Shown here: piece by piece, positions 57,839-64,000 of the stretch
How positions within the stretch are numbered: position 1 is the first letter of the stretch
Layout of the letters: every line of letters begins with the position of its first letter
Source: Deltaproteobacteria bacterium
GTDB lineage: Bacteria > Desulfobacterota > Syntrophia > Syntrophales > Smithellaceae
Direction: 5' to 3'
DNA length: 64,000 bases
Assembly: GCA_012729055.1 (NCBI GenBank)
Contig: JAAYDW010000053.1
Location: 1-64,000, forward strand
The notes under the pieces: model-generated
What the model saw: the letters and a program-made list of their open reading frames with translations, nothing else
The model's database searches: none
What the model was told of the DNA's origin: nothing
Program-made: the position numbers and the translations under genes

Positions 57839-58824
57839 GTCATTATTTCGGGTTGCGTTTGTTCCAGCAATCGGAAATACTCTTCTAATTCCGCAAACAT
57901 CCGATCGCTGTCCGTCATTTTCCCCATCGCTTCCCGGAGGCGGCCGGAGGAGGGCAGTCCCTTGGTGTACCACAACAGATGCTTGCGAAAAGACCGGCCG
58001 GCCAATCGCGCGCCCCGGTGCCGAACCTCCAGATCCCAGTGCCTCCGGATGAGGGCGTAACGCTCGGCGAGGCGGGGCCGGTTCCCGAGAGAGGCGCCGG
58101 CAAGAAGCTCAGAAATGCCCTGAAATATCCAGGGATTGCCCAGAGCGCCCCGACCCACCATGACCGCGTCGCACTCCGTTTGTTTGAGCATGTCCAATGC
58201 GTCGGACGGCTTCCGGATATCCCCATTGCCGACAACCGGAATGCCGACGGCTCTTTTCACGTCCGCAATGACCGACCAGTCGGAAAAACCGGAAAATCCC
58301 TGATCGGCCGTCCGGCCGTGCACGATCACGGCCGCCGCGCCGGCATCCTCGGCGATCCGGGCCAGTTGCACGGCGTTTTGTGCCGCCCGGCTCCAGCCGG
58401 CCCGCATTTTCACGGTCACCGGCCTTTTGACCGCGCGGACCACGGCGGCAATGATCCGGCCCGCCAGAGGAAGGTCTTTCATCAGCATGGCGCCGGCGCC
58501 TGTTTTGACGACCTTACGGACCGGGCACCCCATGTTGAGATCCAGAATATCGGGATCATGTTCCCCGACAATTCTCGCCGCCTCCGCCATGACGGCGGGG
58601 TCCGCCCCGAAAATCTGCACGCCAAGGGGCCTGTCCTCCGGGCAGGTTTTGAGATAGTCAAGCGTTTTCGCCGTTTCACGGACCAGGCCGTTGGCGCTCA
58701 CCATCTCGGTGAAACACAGGCCGCAGCCGAATTCGCGGGCGACCAGGCGAAACGGCAGATCCGTCACTCCCGCCAGCGGCGCGAGTATCGCGGTGTTTTT
58801 GCAAAGGTCGGTTATTGCGGACAC
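57835..58824 (-). CDS. dusB: tRNA dihydrouridine synthase
   Basis: 329 residues. FMN barrel with PLAGVTDLPFRLVAREFG, the catalytic Cys in MGCPVRKVVKTGAGAMLMKD, and VMVGRGALGNPWIF. It reduces uridines in tRNA to dihydrouridine. Overall most like DusB. It starts 3 bases after the GlmU-like stop. Confidence 0.92.
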   Translation of the reverse strand: MSAITDLCKNTAILAPLAGVTDLPFRLVAREFGCGLCFTEMVSANGLVRETAKTLDYLKTCPEDRPLGVQIFGADPAVMAEAARIVGEHDPDILDLNMGCPVRKVVKTGAGAMLMKDLPLAGRIIAAVVRAVKRPVTVKMRAGWSRAAQNAVQLARIAEDAGAAAVIVHGRTADQGFSGFSDWSVIADVKRAVGIPVVGNGDIRKPSDALDMLKQTECDAVMVGRGALGNPWIFQGISELLAGASLGNRPRLAERYALIRRHWDLEVRHRGARLAGRSFRKHLLWYTKGLPSSGRLREAMGKMTDSDRMFAELEEYFRLLEQTQPEIMT

Positions 58825-58827
58825 AAA

Positions 58828-59583
58828 TCAACCCTGACCGCCGGCCCGCCGGCGCAGGTAATCGCCGGCTTTCTCCAGTTCTTCGAGCGTATTGATACCC
58901 ATCACTTCGACATAATCCGCCGTCAGGAAGGCCTGCACCTTCCGGCCTTCTCGACGGGCGATTTCCACGATATCCGTGAGATAGTACTCCTGCTGCCGGT
59001 TGTCGTTTTTCACCTGGTTTAGCGCGGCAAACAAAAACGGCGTGTCCACGCAGTAAATCCCCGTGTTGATTTCCCGAATTTCTTTCTCCCGGTCGGTGGC
59101 GTCGCGATGTTCGACGATTTTCAGCACCTCGCCTCGGTCGTTTTTTACGATGCGGCCGTAAGCGTGGGGGCCGGGCGGCTCGGTGGTGAGCACCGTGACC
59201 GTCGCTCCGGCGGCCAGGTGGCCGGCAACGAGCGAACGGACCGTTTCCGGTTGCAGAAGCGGAACATCGCCGCAGAGGATCACCGTCAGTCCCGGATAGT
59301 CCGCGCAGGCGGGCCGGGCCTGCATTACCGCGTGTCCCGTTCCGAGCTGCGGATCCTGCAGCGCAAATTCCAGATCGGCACCGGGAAAGGCTTCCCGGAC
59401 CTTGTCCGCCTGGTGGCCGACAATCACAACGATTTTTTCCGCTCCCGCGGCGCGGGCCGTTCGGAGCACGTAATACAAAAGCGGCCGGCCTTCCAGCCGG
59501 TGCAGCACCTTGGCCAGATCCGATTGCATGCGGGTGCCCTTTCCCGCCGCCAGAACAAGCGCGCAGAACCTTGAACTTTTCAT
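58828..59583 (-). CDS. GlmU-like N-terminal uridylyltransferase domain (stand-alone)
   Basis: 251 residues equal to the first half of GlmU: LAAGKGTRMQSDLAKVLH (nucleotide binding), QLGTGHAVMQA, GDVPLL with the metal-binding Asp, EINTGIY and EYYLTDIVEIA. The left-handed beta-helix acetyltransferase half of GlmU is missing and no second gene supplies it here. It may be a UDP-GlcNAc pyrophosphorylase or another sugar-nucleotide transferase. Between dusB and a CNNM-type gene in a tight minus-strand cluster. Confidence 0.85.
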   Translation of the reverse strand: MKSSRFCALVLAAGKGTRMQSDLAKVLHRLEGRPLLYYVLRTARAAGAEKIVVIVGHQADKVREAFPGADLEFALQDPQLGTGHAVMQARPACADYPGLTVILCGDVPLLQPETVRSLVAGHLAAGATVTVLTTEPPGPHAYGRIVKNDRGEVLKIVEHRDATDREKEIREINTGIYCVDTPFLFAALNQVKNDNRQQEYYLTDIVEIARREGRKVQAFLTADYVEVMGINTLEELEKAGDYLRRRAGGQG

Positions 59584-59591
59584 TCGTCGTT

Positions 59592-60893
59592 TTACCTCGC
59601 CGGAGAAGAGATTTGCGGCGTTTCGAATTGCGCGGGAAAGATCACCAGCACTTCACGAACGGATTTCGCATCGGCATTTTCCACGACAAAGATCACGCCC
59701 GAGTGTTCCAGTCTTTCCCGGCGCAGGGGAATTCGGCCCGCCTGCTGCATCAGAAAGCCGCCAAGCGTCTCATAATTGCCCTCGGGCAGGTTTGTCAACA
59801 GGATTTGATTGAGATCGTCGATTTTCATCCGGCCGTTCACCAGGTAGCGGCCCGGAGCCACCCGCCGGTAGAGCTTTTCACCCGTGTTGTAGGCGTCGTC
59901 CATGCTGCCCGTGATTTCCTCCCCGATGTCTTCCAGGGTGACGATCCCGACGGCGCCGCCGTACTCATCGACGACGACGGCCATGGTTTCATGCCTTCGA
60001 TGCATATCCATCAGAAGCGGGCCGGCTTTTTTCGTTTCGGGAACATAGAAGACGTCGGTGCGCATGCAGTCGTCCACCGTCGCCGCGCCCGCGTCCGTTT
60101 CTTTGCGCTTGCGTTTCCAGAGGATCTCCAGCAGGTCGAAGTAGTGCAGGATGCCGACGATGTTGTACACCGTCTCCGAATACACCGGCACGCGCATGTA
60201 TTTCTTGGCGCCGACGATGGCCGCCGCCTCGCTAAGCGTCATGGTCTGCGGCAGAGCCGTCAGCGCCGAAATCGGCACCATGATTTCCTCCGCCGTCAGT
60301 TCGGAAAAGTCGAACACGCGGCTGATCATCTCCTTTTCCGTTTCCTCGATATCGCTGCCCAGCGTTTTTTCATCGAGGATGTACTTCAATCCTTCCTTGG
60401 TGATGTAGGACGGCTGGCGGGTTTTGGCATCCTGCGAAATGTTAACGGTTCTGCGCGACACCACGGCGACCAGATAGGCGACCGGATAGAACACAAAAGA
60501 GGAAAAGCGAATGAAGGGAGCGACGCGGATCGCCATCGCCTCCGCGTAGTGCTGAAAAATGCTGCGGATGATGATGATCACGAACAGCGTCGGCAGCATG
60601 ATATAAAAGGCGATCCGTTCGCCCTCGCGGGGTCCGAAGGATTGGATGAGGAGCCCCGTGGCCAGCGTTGAGGCGACGATAATCGCCAGATTCGTACCGA
60701 TGAGCGCCGTGGAAATGAACCATTCCGGATTTTCCTTGAGCCGGACCGCCTGTTTCGCGCCGGACGAGCCTTTGCCGGCATAGTATTTGATCTTGTTGAT
60801 GTCGGCGGAAAAGAGCGCCACCTCGCCCCCGGAATACAGGGCCTCCAGAACCAGGCACAGAAGGATCACGGCCAGAATGAGATAGACGGTCAT
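59592..60893 (-). CDS. CNNM/CorC-type hemolysin-family transporter, paralogue 1
   Basis: 433 residues. A DUF21 membrane domain (about 1-190, [16 protein letters not shown]), a CBS pair (about 200-330; [25 protein letters not shown]) and a CorC_HlyC domain at the C terminus. Relatives export magnesium or other divalent ions; the term hemolysin is historical. Overlaps its upstream paralogue by four bases. Confidence 0.88.
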   Translation of the reverse strand: MTVYLILAVILLCLVLEALYSGGEVALFSADINKIKYYAGKGSSGAKQAVRLKENPEWFISTALIGTNLAIIVASTLATGLLIQSFGPREGERIAFYIMLPTLFVIIIIRSIFQHYAEAMAIRVAPFIRFSSFVFYPVAYLVAVVSRRTVNISQDAKTRQPSYITKEGLKYILDEKTLGSDIEETEKEMISRVFDFSELTAEEIMVPISALTALPQTMTLSEAAAIVGAKKYMRVPVYSETVYNIVGILHYFDLLEILWKRKRKETDAGAATVDDCMRTDVFYVPETKKAGPLLMDMHRRHETMAVVVDEYGGAVGIVTLEDIGEEITGSMDDAYNTGEKLYRRVAPGRYLVNGRMKIDDLNQILLTNLPEGNYETLGGFLMQQAGRIPLRRERLEHSGVIFVVENADAKSVREVLVIFPAQFETPQISSPAR

Positions 60894-62164
60894 GTCCGTT
60901 CCTCCCCGGGCGCGTCCTCGGCATCCTTTTCAATGCGGATCCGGAGAATCCGGGTTCGGCCGACGCTTTCGACGCAAAACCGATAGGGCGCAAAGACGGC
61001 GATTTCGCCGCGTTCGGGCATCTTGCCGAAGAGATGGAGGACAAATCCGCCGATCGTGTCGAACTCGTCCTGCGGAAGGACGGCGTGCAAAAGCTCGTTC
61101 ACCTCTTCAATCGCCATGCCGCCCGGAACGATCACGGTCTTGTCGTCCATGATTTCACAGCCGCTGCACGCCGGCTCATCCTCGCCGTAGGCTTCCTCAA
61201 ATAGATTTTCCAGAATATCCTCCAGCGTCACCAACCCCGACACACCGCCGTATTCATCGACGACGATGGCCATTTGAATCGATTTCTCCTGAAAATCATG
61301 AAGCAGCCCGTTGATGGTTTTCGTCTCCGGAACGAAATAGGGCCGGGCCAGCAGCTTTTCGATGGAGGCGGGCGCGCCCAGGCGCAGCGCGTCGTTGAGC
61401 AGATCGCGGGCAAACAGAATGCCGATCACGTCATCGCGGTCTTCCCCGTACACCGGCACCCGTTCGTAGCGCCCGGAGATAACGGCCGAAACGATCTCGG
61501 CGGGCGGCATGTCCGCCGGCAGACAGAACATCTCGACGCGGGGAATCATGATGTCCGTCACCGGCCGGTCGCCGGATTCAAAGATGGTCCTGATGAGTTC
61601 CCGCTGCGACTCGTCCACCACGCCGTCGCGGCTTCCGGCATCGATGAGGTGTTTGAATTCGTCCTCCATGAGGACGTCCTGGGGCCGCGTCCGGCGCCGG
61701 CCCAGGCGCTGCAAAATGAAGCCCGGCGTTTTTTCCAGCGCCGCCACGAGAGGAAATTCCAGCCGCGAGATCAGGAGCAGAAGCGGCGAAACGGCCGCCG
61801 CGATCTGCATGGGATAGGTCACGCCGAACGTTTTGGGAATGGCTTCACCGGCAAAAAAAAGCACCAGCGAGGTGACGACAATCGATACCCACTGCCCCGG
61901 CGCGCCGAAGAGGCCGATAAACAGGGACGCCGCCAGGATGGAAATGCTGATGTTCACCGCTTCATTGCTGGTCACGACCGTGATCAGCAGACGCCGCGGA
62001 TTTTCCAGAAGTTTGAGGACGGAATTGAAAAAAGGGTAGTTGTCCGATTTCATCTTGTGCAGGTGCAGATCCGACAGAGACAAAAGCGCCGCCTCCGCCG
62101 ATGAAAAAAAACCGGAGAACAAAAAAAGGATCAAAAGAATGACGATATCCAAACCTAAAGCCAA
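60890..62164 (-). CDS. CNNM/CorC-type hemolysin-family transporter, paralogue 2
   Basis: About 425 residues with the same DUF21-CBS-CorC_HlyC plan (FFSSAEAALLSLSDLHLHKM; VVDEYGGVSGLVTLEDILENLFEEAYGE). The start is uncertain. The frame is open to an ATG at 62305, but the first 47 residues are unlike the family, so a TTG near 62164 or 62152 is more likely; neither has a good ribosome site. Tandem with paralogue 1, which suggests a heteromeric or duplicated transporter. Confidence 0.8.
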   Translation of the reverse strand: MALGLDIVILLILFLFSGFFSSAEAALLSLSDLHLHKMKSDNYPFFNSVLKLLENPRRLLITVVTSNEAVNISISILAASLFIGLFGAPGQWVSIVVTSLVLFFAGEAIPKTFGVTYPMQIAAAVSPLLLLISRLEFPLVAALEKTPGFILQRLGRRRTRPQDVLMEDEFKHLIDAGSRDGVVDESQRELIRTIFESGDRPVTDIMIPRVEMFCLPADMPPAEIVSAVISGRYERVPVYGEDRDDVIGILFARDLLNDALRLGAPASIEKLLARPYFVPETKTINGLLHDFQEKSIQMAIVVDEYGGVSGLVTLEDILENLFEEAYGEDEPACSGCEIMDDKTVIVPGGMAIEEVNELLHAVLPQDEFDTIGGFVLHLFGKMPERGEIAVFAPYRFCVESVGRTRILRIRIEKDAEDAPGEERT

Positions 62165-62288
62165 GGATGCTTTGCGACCTCGCTTGCCTGAGTGATGATG
62201 CAAATGTAACAGATTCCGGGAAAAAAAGATACCGCGGCTTGGATCAGCGACCGCCGGGCGGCAAATCACGGCGGCCGAGATTATTCGA

Positions 62289-62317
62289 TTGACTTCACTC
62301 CCCATCCTTTCTATACT
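62289..62317 (+). promoter_or_regulatory. Promoter of the DUF4197 gene
   Basis: TTGACT (62289-62294), 17-bp spacer, TATACT (62312-62317). Start near 62324, 77 bases before the ATG at 62401. It is divergent from, and overlaps, the longest possible N terminus of the CNNM gene at 60890, another reason to reject that long start. Confidence 0.7.
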
Positions 62318-62400
62318 TTTTTAATAGTCGGCTGCGATAGGAACAACCATTTCCAACACCCCGGTAAAGACCGTCCGACGACGGCCGGAAGGAGATCATC

Positions 62401-63117
62401 ATGACAAAAAAAATCTTTTGGGGAATTTTGCTGGTCCTGCTCATCGGCACGACGGGCCACGCCTCTTTTCTGGACACCCTCAAAGACACGCTGGGCACCG
62501 TCAAGCCGTCCAAAACCGACGGCGGAAGAGTGGATCTGGGGCTCAAGGAAGCGCTCAACATCGGCGCGAAAAACGCCGTCAAATATCTGGGTAAAAACAA
62601 CGGCTACTTCGGCAACCAGGCCGTCAAGATCCTGCTGCCCGAGGAGGTCCGCCAGGTAGAATCCGTTTTGCGCGGCGTCGGCTTCGGACCCGAGCTCGAT
62701 GAGTTTACTCTCAGCATGAACCGCGCCGCGGAAAAAGCCGCGCCGCTGGCGGCGGATATCTTCGCCAACGCCATTGCGGACATGTCGTTTGACGACGCCA
62801 ACCGAATTCTGCGCGGCGGCAACACCGCGGCGACGGACTATCTGAAGGGGAAAACCTACGACACCCTGCTTGCGCTTTTCGAACCGTCCGTCCGCAAAAC
62901 CATGGACCAGTACAAAGTCACCCAGCAGTACAACGCGATCGCCGGCAAGACGCAAAACCTGCCGCTCGTCGGCAAGGCGCTGAACCTCGACGTCAACCGC
63001 TACGTTTCGGGCAAGGCGCTCGACGGACTGTTTACCATGCTGGCCCGGGAGGAAACCGACATCCGCACCAATCCCCAGGCGCGCGTCACCTCTTTGCTCA
63101 AGGAAGTTTTCAAATAA
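62401..63117 (+). CDS. DUF4197 family exported protein
   Basis: 238 residues: signal peptide (about 21, cleaved near GHA-S), then an all-helical DUF4197 domain (GLKEALNIGAKNAVKYLGKNNGYFGN near the start; LDGLFTMLAREETDIRTNP near the end). Predicted periplasmic; function unknown. GGAAGGAG site precedes the ATG. purD begins 24 bases after its stop, so the two are probably co-transcribed. Confidence 0.85.
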   Translation: MTKKIFWGILLVLLIGTTGHASFLDTLKDTLGTVKPSKTDGGRVDLGLKEALNIGAKNAVKYLGKNNGYFGNQAVKILLPEEVRQVESVLRGVGFGPELDEFTLSMNRAAEKAAPLAADIFANAIADMSFDDANRILRGGNTAATDYLKGKTYDTLLALFEPSVRKTMDQYKVTQQYNAIAGKTQNLPLVGKALNLDVNRYVSGKALDGLFTMLAREETDIRTNPQARVTSLLKEVFK

Positions 63118-63141
63118 CGTTCAACAGGAGATCTCGAACCA

Positions 63142-64000
63142 TGCCCAACATTCTGCTGGTCGGCAACGGCGCGCGCGAACACGCGATGGCCGAAGCCATC
63201 GCTCGTTCAGCGCGGCATCCGCGCCTCTTTTCCTTCATGAAGGCCAACAATCCCGGCATTGCGTCGCTGTCGGAAAAAATCCGGCTGGGCGGCTATGCCG
63301 ATCTGGCGGCCATCACCGGCTTTGCCCGGGAGCAAAAAATCGATTTTGCCGTGATCGGCCCGGAAGATCCGCTCAATCACGGCGTGGTCGATGCGCTTGC
63401 GCAAATCGGCATTCCCGCCGTCGGGCCGAACCAAAGCCTGGCGCGCCTGGAAACGTCCAAGGCTTTCACCCGCCATCTGCTTGACAAATACAACATCCCC
63501 GGTAATCCGCGATTTCAGGTTTTTACGTCGCCGGAAGGGATGAAAGACTTTTTAAACGCCCTCGACGCCGTCGTCCTCAAACCGGACGGACTCACGGGCG
63601 GCAAGGGCGTCCTCGTGCAGGGCGATCACTTCGCCACGAAGGACGAAGCGCTGGCGCTGTGCGAGCAAATTCTGAAGGACAGCGGCTCGGTGATTGTAGA
63701 GGAAAAATTCGACGGCGAGGAATTTTCGCTCCAGTGCCTGTGCGACGGCAAAACCGTCGCCGGCACGCCGCTGGTGCAGGATCACAAAAGACGCTTTGAC
63801 GGCGATCAGGGGCCCAACACGGGCGGCATGGGCTCCTACTCCCTGCCGGACCATTCCCTGCCGTTTCTGAAGCCTTCCGATATCGAAGAAGGCCTGGACA
63901 TCACCCGCCGGGTCGCGGCGGCGCTCCTTGCGGAAACGGGAAACCCTTACAAGGGCGTCATGTACGGCGGTTTCATCGCCACGAAAAACGGCGCGCGGCT
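63142..64000 (+). CDS. purD: Phosphoribosylamine--glycine ligase, archaeal-type, truncated by window end
   Basis: The first 286 residues are visible; the frame runs off the right edge. Motifs: LLVGNGAREHAMAEAIA, FAVIGPEDPLNHGVVDAL, ATP-grasp LKPDGLTGGKGVLV, VEEKFDGEEFSLQCL, and VQDHKRRFDGDQGPNTGGMGSYS. PurD ligates glycine to phosphoribosylamine in purine synthesis. The AxxNPGI segment after residue 30 and GGMGSYS (bacterial enzymes usually have GGMGAYS) resemble archaeal PurD more than bacterial PurD. AGGAG site. Confidence 0.9.

Overview
The window is a dense, gene-rich stretch of bacterial chromosome with fairly high GC. It shows canonical Shine-Dalgarno sites and many TTGACA-N17-TAnnnT promoters. 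Gene content and order suggest an anaerobic deltaproteobacterium (Desulfobacterota), plausibly near the Syntrophales. The indicators are the order zapB-zapA-6S RNA-rny-ymdB-like-tyrS, split glyQ/glyS, a PyrR-attenuated pyr operon, a flavodiiron protein, 620-residue acyl-CoA dehydrogenase, a 4-hydroxybutyryl-CoA-dehydratase-family enzyme and an OYE-type iron-sulfur flavoenzyme. The lineage is inferred; no phylogenetic search was possible. I saw no rRNA, CRISPR array, transposase or prophage.

Layout. 1-1.95 kb: a pair of double-hairpin repeats, a heptad tandem repeat and a small minus-strand envelope/HNH cluster. 2-5.5 kb: an unusual operon of hydantoinase-A-like ATPase, HDAC-fold amidohydrolase with a C-terminal Cys-rich tail, and a carboxymuconolactone-decarboxylase-like protein, followed by a polytopic membrane protein. 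8-15.4 kb: mazG, queA-tgt-yajC-secD-secF, a DUF456 protein and lepB. 15.4-20.5 kb: pyrR-pyrB-pyrC behind a PyrR-loop/terminator attenuator, then recO and a U32 protein. 20.5-25 kb: OmpA, a CPA2 antiporter and an iron alcohol dehydrogenase on the minus strand. 25-30.5 kb: glyQS and a GAF-GspE-type ATPase. 30.5-38 kb: flavodiiron protein and cupin, divergent from serC-serA-purA across an FNR/HcpR-like palindrome, then tRNA-Lys and a second, short SerA.

38-50 kb is the accessory-looking catabolic part: a minus-strand operon (acyl-CoA ligase, 4-HPA/AbfD-family enzyme, acyl-CoA dehydrogenase) with an operator-like palindrome, a TetR regulator and an OYE-type reductase on the plus strand, a nitronate-monooxygenase-like flavoenzyme and an orphan branched-chain-type binding protein. 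Two copies of an AACGGACGTT operator motif lie between the last two genes. 50-53 kb carries two unrecognised lipoproteins and a PaaI-type thioesterase. 53-62 kb is a long minus-strand housekeeping block (two CNNM-type proteins, a GlmU-like uridylyltransferase domain, dusB, zapB-like, zapA, 6S RNA, rny, a YmdB-like phosphoesterase, tyrS). The window ends with a DUF4197 protein and a truncated, archaeal-looking purD.

The strongest second-look items are the HyuA/HDAC/CMD operon, the AbfD homologue lacking one cluster ligand, the operator pair at 47.9/48.2 kb, the FNR-like palindrome, the PyrR attenuator, the 6S RNA and the archaeal-type PurD.
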